64,000 nucleotides of DNA from CAZOWW01 sp964583765 (GTDB taxonomy: Bacteria; Actinomycetota; Actinomycetes; Actinomycetales; Kineosporiaceae), in contig CAZOWW010000011.1 of NCBI GenBank assembly GCA_964583765.1, positions 11,074 to 75,073 of the forward strand, in the 5' to 3' direction. Under the pieces are notes generated by a model. That model did no database searches, was not told where the DNA came from, and worked only from the letters and a program-made list of their open reading frames with translations. Positions within the stretch are counted from its first letter, which is position 1. Each line of letters starts with the position of its first letter. This document shows, one piece after another, positions 53,104-62,228 of this stretch. The translations under genes and the position numbers were made by a program.

Positions 53104-54729
53104 ATGATCGACCACGACACCCGCACGCGCCGCTGGTCCCCGGCGGACGCGAGCCTGACCCTGAAGACTCTCGGTCCGGTCGTTGTCCTCGCCCTGTGTG
53201 CGCTGACGGTCGGGGTCACGGCGTTCGTGCAGGTCGGCGACATGTCACATCGGGCGCATCAGTTGCGCGAACAGCACCTGGCGGGCATGCAGCAGCTCGC
53301 CGAGCTCACGCAGAGCCAGTCGGACATGAACGCGACCGTCCTTGCCTACGTCGAGGCCGAACTCACCCGGAACACCGCGGCCGAGGCCAAGGCTGCCCAG
53401 GGGGTCAGCGCAGGCGACCAACAACTGGAGGCCGCGCTCGTCGCCTATGAGAAGACCGCTGGTACCAGCAGCGGCCGCAAGGACGCCGTGGCGAAGTTCC
53501 GCCAGAACCTCGCCGCCCTGGCGACTCTCCGCGACGTCTACCTGCTGCGCAAGACCCCGCCCGCCGGATTCCAGCCGCCGACAGATGTCCAGGGGGCCTT
53601 CAACCTGGCCATGGCCAACGTCCGGACCGCCCTGACCGAACTGCAGGCCGCGGAAGGCGCCTCGGCGGCCGCGGCGGTCCGTGACACGGACAGCGCGGCG
53701 AACAACGCACGGTTGCTCCTCGTGCTGGTTCTGGGACTCGGGCTCGCGGTCGCGCTCGGTCTGGGCCTCGCCGCGATCCGGGCCGTGCACGGGCAGATCC
53801 GGCGCCTGTCGGACGCGCTCGACCGCTTGGCGAACGGGGACCTCCGTTCGCCGGTGGATCTCGTCTCACGGGACGAGATCGGTCGGATGGCGTCCGCGGC
53901 GAACCGGGCGATGGACAACATCCGCGGCATGCTGGGCACGCTGGTGTCCGGGGCGGACGCCGTCACCGGCATGTCCCGGCGCCTGTCCGGGGTGACCCAG
54001 GGCATCGCGAGCGCCGCGCAGGAGACGGACCGGCAGGCGTCGGTGGTGTCGACGGCCTCCGAGGGCGTCTCGGCGAGCATCCAGGCGGTGGCCTCAGGGG
54101 CGAACGAACTCGGCACCTCCATCCACGAGATCGCCCGTAACGCCCAGGAGGCCGCAGCGGTGGCGTCGGAGGCCGTCGGACTCGCGGAGTCCACGAATCA
54201 CACCGTCTCGGCGCTGGGCGAGTCGTCCGCCGAGATCGGCAACGTGGTCAAGGTGATCACCTCGATCGCCGAGCAGACCAACCTTCTGGCCCTCAATGCG
54301 ACGATCGAGGCGGCACGGGCCGGGGACGCGGGCAAGGGGTTCGCCGTCGTCGCCGACGAGGTGAAGCAACTGGCCCAGGAGACGGCCAACGCGACCGAGG
54401 ACATCGCCCGGCGGGTGCAGGCCATCCAGGAGGACACCGGCAGTGCCGTGGCGGCGATCTCCCGGATCGCCGCGGTCATCACGCGGGTCAACGAGTTCCA
54501 GACGACGATCGCGGCCGCGGTGGAGGAGCAGAGCGCGACCGCCACCGCGATGAGCCGGAGCATCGGTGAGGCCGCCGACGTGAGCACCGGCATCACGAAC
54601 AGCATCTCCGCCGTGGCCGAGGCGGCCCAGGTGACGAGCGGCAGTCTCCATGAGGCGGACACCGTGGTGAACGAGCTGACCACCGTCGCGGACGAGCTCC
54701 ACGGCGCCATGGGGAGATTCCGGATCTGA
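53104..54729 (+). CDS. Methyl-accepting chemotaxis protein
   Basis: 541 residues: helix ~24-44, outer four-helix sensor, helix ~200-225, HAMP, then a cytoplasmic coiled coil with hairpin tip EQTNLLALNATIEAARAGD and AGKGFAVVADEVKQLAQET. The tip binds CheA/CheW to steer flagella or pili. ATG at 53104 after GGGAG. No other che genes in the window. Confidence 0.94.
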   Translation: MIDHDTRTRRWSPADASLTLKTLGPVVVLALCALTVGVTAFVQVGDMSHRAHQLREQHLAGMQQLAELTQSQSDMNATVLAYVEAELTRNTAAEAKAAQGVSAGDQQLEAALVAYEKTAGTSSGRKDAVAKFRQNLAALATLRDVYLLRKTPPAGFQPPTDVQGAFNLAMANVRTALTELQAAEGASAAAAVRDTDSAANNARLLLVLVLGLGLAVALGLGLAAIRAVHGQIRRLSDALDRLANGDLRSPVDLVSRDEIGRMASAANRAMDNIRGMLGTLVSGADAVTGMSRRLSGVTQGIASAAQETDRQASVVSTASEGVSASIQAVASGANELGTSIHEIARNAQEAAAVASEAVGLAESTNHTVSALGESSAEIGNVVKVITSIAEQTNLLALNATIEAARAGDAGKGFAVVADEVKQLAQETANATEDIARRVQAIQEDTGSAVAAISRIAAVITRVNEFQTTIAAAVEEQSATATAMSRSIGEAADVSTGITNSISAVAEAAQVTSGSLHEADTVVNELTTVADELHGAMGRFRI

Positions 54730-54767
54730 GCGGGACCCGTGCGCAGGACTGACCCGGGTGCCACGGC

Positions 54768-54807
54768 CGGCTCCGGCCACCCGGTACCGCACCGGGGGCC
54801 GGAGCCG
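54768..54807. terminator. Large perfect hairpin between convergent genes
   Basis: CGGCTCCGGCC (54768-54778) pairs exactly with 54797-54807, with nested CCCGGT/ACCGGG inside. Bidirectional terminator between the chemoreceptor and CBM2 esterase. Confidence 0.85.
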
Positions 54808-54815
54808 TTGTGCCG

Positions 54816-55991
54816 TCAGCCGGCGGTGCAGGTGACGGTGGTGCCGGTCCCCGTGCCGCTCGCCTGGAAGCCGAAGCTGGTCGACTGCCCGGCGCCGAGG
54901 GCACCGTTGTAGGCGGCGTTGCTGACGGGGACGGTGCCGCTGGCCCCGGTCGCGGTGCCGTTCCAGAGATTCGTGACCGCGACCCCGCTGGGCAGCGTCA
55001 TGGTCACCTTCCAGGCCTTGATCGCGGTGCTGCCCGCTGTCACGGTCACGGTGGCCACGAAGCCGCCTGACCAGGCGCTGCCGATGGCGAAGCCCGCCGA
55101 GCAGGTCCCCGACCCACCGGCGGTGGTCGTGGTCGCACGGGTGGTGGTCACGGGTGCGGTGGTGCGGGTCGTGGTGGTCGTCGTGCTGGTGGTGGTCGTG
55201 GTCCGCGTGGTGGTCGTCGGAACGGTCGTCCGGGTCGTCGTCGTGGTCCCGGTGGTCGCCGTGAGGACCGCGGTGAGTGCCGGGTACCACTTGGCCGCGA
55301 CCTTCTGGATGCCCGTCGTGCTGTTGGGGTGTACGCCGTCGCTGGTGTCCGCCGCGTCGTTGAAGCCGGTGAACTGGTCGACCACCGTGATGGGCGACTG
55401 GCTGGTGCTGTGCGCGGAGGCCCACCCGGGGATCGCGGCATCGAGGTTGACCACGCCCTGCGCGCAGTCACTGCAGCCGCTCGGGTTCATGGGCAGGATC
55501 TGCGCGACGATGAGCTTCACGGACGGATTGCTCGCCCGCATCTGCCCCAGCAGGGTCGTGTAGGCGTCCAGGATGGTCGTCGTGGCCAGGTGGTTCCACA
55601 CGTCGTTGGTGCCGAGCATCATCATCACGATGTCGGGCTTGGCGGAGGACAACCATCCCGGCAGGTAGTTGCTGCTGACGATGCCGGTGGCCAGGTAGCC
55701 ACCGTGGCCCTCGTTGTCGCCGTCCCAGCTGGCTCCGCCCCCGCAGCTGCTCTGGTTGTTGAGGGAACCGACCATGTCGATGCCGCTGGTGTACCCGGCG
55801 TTGGCGAGCTGCTGCCAGAGCAGTTGCCGCCAGCAGCCGGGGGAGCCGGTGATCGAGTCGCCGAGCGGCATGATGCGCACGGGGGTGGCCGCCGATGCCG
55901 GCTGCAGGACGAGCATCGGCGACGCGATGACCGCGGCGGACAGGCCGAGGGCGAGCAGGCTCCGGAGTTGTCGTCTCAGAGGTGTTCTCAC
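54816..55991 (-). CDS. Secreted SGNH (CE3-like) esterase with CBM2
   Basis: 391 residues: signal peptide, SGNH domain with RIMPLGDSITGSPGCWR, MLGTNDVWN and DGVHPNSTTG, a Thr-rich linker, then a CBM2 (CSAGFAIGSAWSGGFVATV, LWNGTATGASG). CE3-type enzymes remove acetyl groups from xylan; CBM2 binds cellulose or xylan. Linker DNA is a run of Thr-codon repeats. GTG start 55989-55991 chosen. Confidence 0.9.
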   Translation of the reverse strand: MRTPLRRQLRSLLALGLSAAVIASPMLVLQPASAATPVRIMPLGDSITGSPGCWRQLLWQQLANAGYTSGIDMVGSLNNQSSCGGGASWDGDNEGHGGYLATGIVSSNYLPGWLSSAKPDIVMMMLGTNDVWNHLATTTILDAYTTLLGQMRASNPSVKLIVAQILPMNPSGCSDCAQGVVNLDAAIPGWASAHSTSQSPITVVDQFTGFNDAADTSDGVHPNSTTGIQKVAAKWYPALTAVLTATTGTTTTTRTTVPTTTTRTTTTTSTTTTTTRTTAPVTTTRATTTTAGGSGTCSAGFAIGSAWSGGFVATVTVTAGSTAIKAWKVTMTLPSGVAVTNLWNGTATGASGTVPVSNAAYNGALGAGQSTSFGFQASGTGTGTTVTCTAG

Positions 55992-56169
55992 GATCTCATC
56001 CCAAGGTAGGTGTGACGGGGGGCGTTCCCCCGGGCGGGCTACGTGCGGTACCCGAGGCCGTGCCTGGTGGAGTGGTGGGACCCGGGCACGGACAGGTGGG
56101 GCTGCGGGTGCGGATCGGCGAGGTCGGGATCCTCGGGGCACAGTCCGAGGATTCGCATCGGATTGGAAC

Positions 56170-56190
56170 GTTGCAACTTCGAGCATGCTC
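56170..56190. promoter_or_regulatory. Two palindromes upstream of the CE3 gene
   Basis: GTTGCAAC (56170-56177) and GAGCATGCTC (56181-56190) are exact palindromes three bases apart. In the 866-bp gap between divergent esterase genes; may be repressor sites. Confidence 0.4.
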
Positions 56191-56473
56191 AAACCCCGGG
56201 AACCAGGCGGGCAACGTACGAGGACGGGCCGGGCCTGTCAAGGGTTCGAGGGATCCCGGCGCCCGGATCGGACCGGGGCCCCGTCGGGAGGTGCAACCCG
56301 TGGCGGGAAGCCTGGCCGACGGCGCGCGGAGCCGTTGAGCGGCCCGGATCTCCTGGCGACCCTGTCCCGGCTGGATGTCCGGTTCATGGTGCCCTGACCA
56401 CTTGTGCGACCGGGCGTGGCCGTCTAGATTACCGCTCCGGAGTACGAAACGATCTATCCGAAAATTGTCGAGA

Positions 56474-56892
56474 CTATGATCGGCGCGGCGCCCGTCCTGC
56501 CGCACGACCCTCCCGTCCTGCCCTCGATCGCACCCGACCTCGATCACACCTGACCTGCGAAGGCATCCGACCGGCCAAGGCACCCGCCCCGGCGAAGGCA
56601 GCGCACTCGAAGGCCGCGTTCCTGAGGACCGCGTGTTCGCGAAGAGCCGTGGGTCCCTGAGCACTGCACCGTCGAAGGCTGCGTCGTCGATGTTCGCGCC
56701 GCCGGAGGTGGTGTCCACGAGGCGGGTGTCGTCGAGGGCCGCGTCCTCGATCGCCGGTCCGGAACGGGGCCGGTGCTCGGCCGCACCGGTCCGGGGCAGC
56801 CAGGGAGCCGTGCGGAAGATCGGCACCGGCCGCCGGACCGTGGGAGGTAGCCGCACCATGAGCAGCAGGTTCACATCTGTCGCAGGGGTCAC
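56474..56892 (-). pseudogene. Pentapeptide-repeat relic, two frames
   Basis: On the minus strand one frame reads AALDD-TRLVD-TTSGG-ANIDD-AAFDG-AVLRD (about 56760-56660). Another continues AVLRN-AAFEC-AAFAG-AGALA below 56650. A five-residue (15-nt) beat in two frames suggests a frameshifted pentapeptide-repeat gene. It overlaps the start of the plus-strand SGNH gene. Boundaries are uncertain. It could instead be chance in repetitive GC-rich DNA. Confidence 0.35.
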
Positions 56893-58213
56893 CGGGGTCG
56901 CGGGTCTGATCGCCGTCCTCGTCGTCGCGTCGCCGGCCTGGCAGGCGGCCGGATCCCAACAGGCCGAATCGCCGCAGTCGGGAACCGCGTCGGCGGCGGG
57001 GGTCGTCTCCGCCCTCCGTGCGGGGGATCACTGGGTGCACAGCTGGGCGGCCATGCCACAGCTCACCGAGCCCGGCAACATGCCGCCGGCTCCCTTCACC
57101 GGCGACGGGCAGGTGCTCGTCGACACGACCCTTCGTCAGACGATCCACGTCTCGGTGGGCGGGGGCGAGGTGCGGTTGCGATTCTCCAACGCCTTCGGCG
57201 GTGCCGATCTCCCGATCACCTCGGCGGCCGTCGCTCTGCCCGTGGACGGCCAGGCCGGGGTCAGCGGGATCCGCTCCGGCACCTCCCGCGCGCTGACCTT
57301 CGGTGGTCGGTCGGCGGTGGTCGTGCCGGTCGGGGCCGAGATGGTCTCGGACCCGGTGCGCTTCTCGGTGGCCGCGCGGTCGAACCTCACCGTCACCGTC
57401 TATCTGGCCTCCGGGCAGAGCTCCACGAACATCACGTCGCACCCCGGCTCGCGGACGACGTCGTACCTGATCGCGGGTGATCACGTGACCGACCCGGATC
57501 TGGTGGGGGCGACCACGGCCACGCACTGGTACTTCCTCAGCGGGCTGGAGGTCCGGGAGCCCGCGGACACGGCAGCCGCGGTCGTGCTCGGTGACTCACT
57601 CACCGATGGGCGTGGCTCCACGACCAACGGCAACGACCGGTGGCCGGACCAGTTCCTCGACCGGCTGCAGACGACGGTGGCCGGCCAGCACGTCGCAGTG
57701 ATCAACGAGGCGGCCGGGGGTAACCGCGTGCTGCACGACGGACTGGGACCCAATGCGCTGGCCCGCTTCGACCGCGACATCCTGGCCACGAGCGGGGTGC
57801 GGTGGCTGGTGGTCTTCGAGGGCGTCAACGACATCGGGACCGCGGACGCCACGCAGGCAGCCCAGGACCAGGTGGCGGACGATCTCATCGCCGCCTACGA
57901 ACAGATGATCCTTCGCGCCCATGCGCAGGGCATCGCGGTGTACGGCGCCACGTTGCTTCCCTTCGGGCAGAACGCCTCCTACGACGACGCCCAGGGGTAC
58001 CGGGAGTCGGCCCGGGAGAAGGTCAACGCCTGGATCCGCGCCGCGCATCACTTCGACGCCGTGCTCGACTTCGACCGGGTCGTCCGGGATCCCGCTGCAC
58101 CTCGCGACCTGCTCGCCTCGATCGACACCGGGGATCACCTGCACCTGACCCCCGCGGGCTACGGGATGCTCGCCGGTTCGATTCCCCTGGACCTGTTCCG
58201 GCCCGGGCGGTGA
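56858..58213 (+). CDS. Secreted SGNH/GDSL hydrolase
   Basis: 451 residues with a signal peptide (VTGVAGLIAVLVVASPAWQA), a ~180-residue N-terminal domain, then VVLGDSLTDGRGS, INEAAGGNR, VVFEGVNDIG and HLHLTPAGYGM, all four SGNH blocks. Extracellular esterase or lipase. GGGAGG about 10 nt before the ATG at 56858; the open frame reaches further upstream. Followed by a strong hairpin. Confidence 0.9.
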   Translation: MSSRFTSVAGVTGVAGLIAVLVVASPAWQAAGSQQAESPQSGTASAAGVVSALRAGDHWVHSWAAMPQLTEPGNMPPAPFTGDGQVLVDTTLRQTIHVSVGGGEVRLRFSNAFGGADLPITSAAVALPVDGQAGVSGIRSGTSRALTFGGRSAVVVPVGAEMVSDPVRFSVAARSNLTVTVYLASGQSSTNITSHPGSRTTSYLIAGDHVTDPDLVGATTATHWYFLSGLEVREPADTAAAVVLGDSLTDGRGSTTNGNDRWPDQFLDRLQTTVAGQHVAVINEAAGGNRVLHDGLGPNALARFDRDILATSGVRWLVVFEGVNDIGTADATQAAQDQVADDLIAAYEQMILRAHAQGIAVYGATLLPFGQNASYDDAQGYRESAREKVNAWIRAAHHFDAVLDFDRVVRDPAAPRDLLASIDTGDHLHLTPAGYGMLAGSIPLDLFRPGR

Positions 58214-58345
58214 CGACCGGACCATGAACTTCGCGGTGTCCTGACCGTGAACTACCCGGCGTCCCGTCCACGGGACGGCACGTCGGGATCGAACTCCGGC
58301 AGCTGGGCCCGGTCCGTCGGGCCGATCGGGCACGGTGCCGGACAC

Positions 58346-58376
58346 GGGCCGGCCGGGAGACTCTCCCGGCCGGCCC
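58346..58376 (+). terminator. 13-bp perfect hairpin after the SGNH gene
   Basis: GGGCCGGCCGGGA (58346-58358) pairs with 58364-58376 around GACTC; flanking bases can extend pairing. About 130 bp past the stop. Confidence 0.75.
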
Positions 58377-58382
58377 CGGCCC

Positions 58383-58442
58383 GTGGCCCGGGCACGCGCG
58401 GGGTGGCCCGGGCACGCGCTGGGTGGCCCGGGCGAACCTCGC
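58383..58442. repeat. Three tandem 20-bp units
   Basis: GTGGCCCGGGCACGCGC.GG at 58383 and 58403; a third copy (58423) is diverged after GTGGCCCGGGC. Between terminator hairpin and the kinase relic. Confidence 0.75.
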
Positions 58443-58485
58443 CCGCCACGGTCAAGGCGACCTCCTCCCAACGTCGAGGGAGTGG

Positions 58486-59689
58486 GTGACGAACGCCGAC
58501 ACGGGACTCGGGACGGCACCGGGCCGGAGCATGCCCCCGCGCGAGGACGGGCGGAGCTCGGGCGGTCCCGCCGCACCTGTCCCCGCCACCGCGGACCGCA
58601 CCGCCGTGGCGAGGGAGTTCGGCGCGGCCCTCGGGGTCGAGGTGCTCGAGGAGCTCGGGCGCGGCGCCCGGACCGCGGTCTTTCGTATCCGCCGGGACGG
58701 CACCGGCCCCTGCCCTGCGCTGAAGGTGGCGGTCGGGCCGGTCGCGGACGCCGACGAGCTGGAGGCGGCCTTCCGCCGCGAGGCGGTGCTCCTGGCCGGG
58801 GTGGACCATCCCCGGGTGGCCCGGATCCAGGAGGTCGGGCGGGTCGGGGGGCGGCCGTACCTGGTGATGGACCTGGTCGAGGGCCGCACCCTGCGGGTGC
58901 TCCAGGCTGCCGGACCGATGCCGTGGGCCCGGGTGGCACAGCTGGGCGAGGACGTCGCGGGCATGCTCGCGGTCGCCCACCGGCGCGACCTGGTGCTTCG
59001 CGACGCCAAGCCGCAGAACATCGTGGTCACCGCGGACGGGGAGGGCGTCCTGATCGACTTCGGGCTGCTCAGCCGCGCCCGCGTGCCGCAGGACGAGGCG
59101 GACCAGGCCGTTGCCGGCACCTTCACCTACTGCGCCCCGGAACAGTCCGGCTACCTGGTCGCCCGGGTCGGGGCCTCGCCCGAGTGCGCCCGCACCTACG
59201 GCGGGGTGGGCTACCTGCTGCGGATGTCCTGGCTGGACCGGCTCGCGCAGGCCGCCTTCCGCCGGTCGACCCGCGTGGCCCGCGAGGTCGGGGACCTGCG
59301 CCTGGTCGCCCAGGTGGCCTGGCACGACGCGATCGCCTGGTACCTGCGGGGCGCGGACGACGGCGAGCGCCTTGCCCGGGTCGCCGCCGAGCGGCGAGGT
59401 TGGCGGAGGCCGTGGGTGCGAGTGGATGTCTGGGGCGGTACGGGGAGAGGAGTTCGCGATGCTCCTGGTGTCCCCGCGGGCGATCGCCCCCGCCGAGGTG
59501 GATGCGGCCCGGGCCCGGATCGGGGCGAGGCCGATCCCCACCCGGAACGGGGGTCCGGTGCCGGTGTCCCTCAGCGCGGGCCTGGCCTGATGGACGCCGG
59601 GCGACGACCTGGACCGGCTGCTCGGTCGTGCTGACGCGGCGCTCTACCGGGCCGAGCAGGAGGGCCGGGACCGACTGGTCGTGGGGTGA
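58486..59689 (+). pseudogene. Decayed Ser/Thr kinase - GGDEF gene
   Basis: The kinase part has ALKVAV, VLRDAKPQNIVV, LIDFGLL and FTYCAPEQSG, then stops being kinase-like: no C-lobe, instead a helical stretch (AWHDAIAWYLRGADDGERLA). Then GGDEF pieces appear in other frames: LAEAVGASGCLGRYG, then GEEFAMLLVSP after a frame change. Adding one G to the run 59442-59445 joins them. The frame meets TGA at 59588-59590, and DDLDRLLGRADAALYRAEQE continues in that same frame to 59689. At least two lesions plus an internal deletion point to a dead gene. The kinase segment alone might still be translated. Confidence 0.75.
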
Positions 59690-59795
59690 GCCGGTGGCGT
59701 GGAGCGGGCGGCAGGTCGTGCGGGGGCGGGCGAGCTGTGCCGGCCGCGCGGGGGCCCGGTCGGGCCCACGAGGCGGAACATCTGGGTGAATATAG

Positions 59796-59817
59796 ATACG
59801 CTACGGTTGCGTATACT
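59796..59817 (+). promoter_or_regulatory. TetR-type operator over the MFS promoter
   Basis: ATACGC-N7-GCGTAT (59796-59801, 59809-59814) is a perfect inverted repeat; TATACT at 59812-59817 overlaps it as a likely -10. About 26 nt before the MFS ATG. The coupled TetR is the likely binder. Confidence 0.65.
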
Positions 59818-59842
59818 AATTCGGCGTCGTAGCGTGCCGCCC

Positions 59843-61444
59843 ATGAATCTCGTCGCCTCCAGCGAACCGGAAGCGGTGCACCGGCGCCGCTGGTTGATCC
59901 TCGGCGTCCTGGTCCTGTGCCTGTTGATCGTGATCCTCGACAACACCATCCTCAATGTCGCGTTGAAGAACATCCAGCAGTCGCTGGGGGCCACCCAGAG
60001 CGACATGGAGTGGGCCGTCAACGCCTACTCGCTGGTCTTCGCCGGCCTGTTGTTCACCTGGGGGGTGATCGGGGACCGGCTCGGGCGCAAACGGGTGCTG
60101 CTGACCGGGTTGGTGCTGTTCGGCGCGTTCTCCGCGGCGTGCGCGTTCTCCGGCTCGCCCGCGGCCCTGATCGCCACCCGGGCGCTGATGGGGATCGGTG
60201 GCGCGGCGGTGCAGCCTCAGACGCTGTCCATCATCAGCAATGTCTTCAGTCCGGAGGAACGGCCCAAGGCGATCGGTATCTGGGCGGGCTTCAGCGGTGT
60301 CGCCCTGGCGATCGGCCCGGTGACCGGGGGTTTCCTGCTGGACCACTTCTGGTGGGGATCGGTGTTCCTCGTCAACGTGCCGGTCGTGATCGTCGCCGTG
60401 GTCGCCATCGGTGCCGTGGTGCCCGAGTCGCGTGATCCGCACCCGCGCCGGGTCGACATCCCCGGGGTTCTCCTGTCGATCGTCAGCCTCGTGCTCCTGG
60501 TCTACGGGATCATCAAGGGCGGGCAGACCACGGACTGGGCGGCCCCTCAGGTGTGGGGCACCATCACGGCCGGCCTCGTCCTGCTCGGCCTGTTCACGGT
60601 GGTGGAACTGCGCAGCCGCAACCCCGCGCTGGACGTCACCCTGTTCCGCAAGCCGCAGTTCGCGGCGTCCACGGTGGCGGTCGGGCTGACCTTCTTCGCC
60701 CTGATGGGAGCCACCTTCTTCCTGTCCTTCTACTTCCAGGCCGTCCGCGGGTACAGCCCGTTGCAGACCGGACTGTGCCTGCTCTCCATGGCCACCGGGC
60801 AGATCATCGCCGCGCCACGCAGCACGCGGCTGGCCGAGCGGCTCGGCACCCGCACCGTCGTCGGAGGCGGCCTGGCCCTGGTCGCCCTGTGCTTCCTGTC
60901 CTTCACCCAGGTGGACGCCGACCTCCCGCTGCCCTGGCTGGAGGTGCTGCTGTTCCTGATGGGCCTGGGGATGGGCAACATCATGGCGCCGGCCACCAAT
61001 GCGGTGATGAACGCCGTGCCACGGGAGCGGGCAGGAGCGGGTGCCGCGGTGAACAACACCATCCGGCAGGTCGGGGGAGCCCTCGGCGTGGCCGTGCTCG
61101 GCTCGATCCTCTCCGCGACCTACCGGAGCAGGCTCGGGGACGCGGCGCAGGTGCTGCCCGCGCAGGTGCGGGGCAGCGACACCTCCGAATCCATCGGCGG
61201 CACCCTGGCGGCGATCGGGCGCACCGCGCAGCAGGTGGCCTCGGGGGCGATGCCGCGGTCCGCACTCGCGCCGCTGGGGCCGCTGCGCGAGTCCGCTCTC
61301 TCTGCCTTCGTCCACGCCATGCACGTGACGGTTCTCGGCGCCGCAGCCGCGGACGTCGTCGGTGTGCTCGTGGTCGTGGCCTTCCTGCCGGCATCGCTGC
61401 GGCCCGGGCTGCGGGCACGCGGCCAGGCCCCGGCCCGACGGTGA
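59843..61444 (+). CDS. MFS drug exporter, DHA2 family
   Basis: 533 residues, 14 helices: ILGVLVLCLLIVILDNTILN, GDRLGRKRVLLTG, LAIGPVTGGFLL. Exports drugs by proton antiport. ATG 59843; the open frame upstream includes the promoter. Stop overlaps the tetR GTG by 4 nt. Confidence 0.92.
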   Translation: MNLVASSEPEAVHRRRWLILGVLVLCLLIVILDNTILNVALKNIQQSLGATQSDMEWAVNAYSLVFAGLLFTWGVIGDRLGRKRVLLTGLVLFGAFSAACAFSGSPAALIATRALMGIGGAAVQPQTLSIISNVFSPEERPKAIGIWAGFSGVALAIGPVTGGFLLDHFWWGSVFLVNVPVVIVAVVAIGAVVPESRDPHPRRVDIPGVLLSIVSLVLLVYGIIKGGQTTDWAAPQVWGTITAGLVLLGLFTVVELRSRNPALDVTLFRKPQFAASTVAVGLTFFALMGATFFLSFYFQAVRGYSPLQTGLCLLSMATGQIIAAPRSTRLAERLGTRTVVGGGLALVALCFLSFTQVDADLPLPWLEVLLFLMGLGMGNIMAPATNAVMNAVPRERAGAGAAVNNTIRQVGGALGVAVLGSILSATYRSRLGDAAQVLPAQVRGSDTSESIGGTLAAIGRTAQQVASGAMPRSALAPLGPLRESALSAFVHAMHVTVLGAAAADVVGVLVVVAFLPASLRPGLRARGQAPARR

Positions 61445-62100
61445 GCGAGGCTCCGGTCCAGCGCCGGGGGCGGGGTCGACCCCGGAGCCGTCAGGCGGAC
61501 GAGGCGATCGTGGAGGCGACTCTGGAGCTCCTGCAGCGTCATGGCGTCACCGGCCTGTCCATCGAGGCGGTGGCGCAACGCGCCGGGGTGGCCAAGACCA
61601 CCATCTACCGGAGGTGGCCCGGCAAGGCCGAGCTCGTGCTCGACGTCCTCACACATGTGCGGGGCACGGTGATCCCGTTGCCACAGGACCGGCCGGTGCG
61701 CGAGGTGCTCGAGATCATGCTCGAGACGGTGTGGGAGGAGCGGCGGGATCCACGTCGAGGCGGTGGCGCGGTGCTGCGTCGGTTGATCGCGGAGATCGAC
61801 GTCCACCCGGAGATGGCCGCGCAGTACCTGGCCCGGGTCGTGGTCCCGCGTCGCGCCCAGCTCATGGAGGTACTGCGGCGGGGGGTGCGCGAGGGGGAGA
61901 TCCGTCCGGACGCGGACCTAGACCTGGTCGCCGAGACTCTCATCGCGCCCGTGCTGCTCGGCGCCTGGATGCACTCCGGCACCCGGATCGAGCGCTACTC
62001 GCTGCCCGGACTGATCGACCTGGTGCTGACCGGGGTGGCCCCCGCGGCAGGGCCGGGCGGGTGCGATGACCCGCCCGGCCCTGCCCGGCCGTCCGCTTGA
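61441..62100 (+). CDS. TetR-family repressor
   Basis: 219 residues: RGRGRPRSRQADEAIVEATL, LSIEAVAQRAGVAKTTIYRR is the DNA-binding helix pair, followed by a ligand domain (TetR_C). The GTG overlaps the MFS stop, so it is co-translated and likely autoregulates through the palindrome before MFS. Confidence 0.92.
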   Translation: MSEAPVQRRGRGRPRSRQADEAIVEATLELLQRHGVTGLSIEAVAQRAGVAKTTIYRRWPGKAELVLDVLTHVRGTVIPLPQDRPVREVLEIMLETVWEERRDPRRGGGAVLRRLIAEIDVHPEMAAQYLARVVVPRRAQLMEVLRRGVREGEIRPDADLDLVAETLIAPVLLGAWMHSGTRIERYSLPGLIDLVLTGVAPAAGPGGCDDPPGPARPSA

Positions 62101-62114
62101 TCCGTTCTCCGGTC

Positions 62115-62214
62115 GATCGTGCGGTGCTCGGTTCGATCGTGCGGTGCTCGGTTCGATCGTGCGGTGCTCGGTTCGGCCGCGGTGCGTGCGGTTCGGCCGC
62201 GTCGTGCCCGGTTC
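62115..62214. repeat. Five tandem 20-bp units between convergent genes
   Basis: GATCGTGCGGTGCTCGGTTC is exact at 62115, 62135 and 62155; two diverged copies follow (62175, 62195) with GGCCGCG starts. Fills the space between tetR and FIST stops. Confidence 0.9.
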
Positions 62215-62228
62215 GATCGACGGGACCC

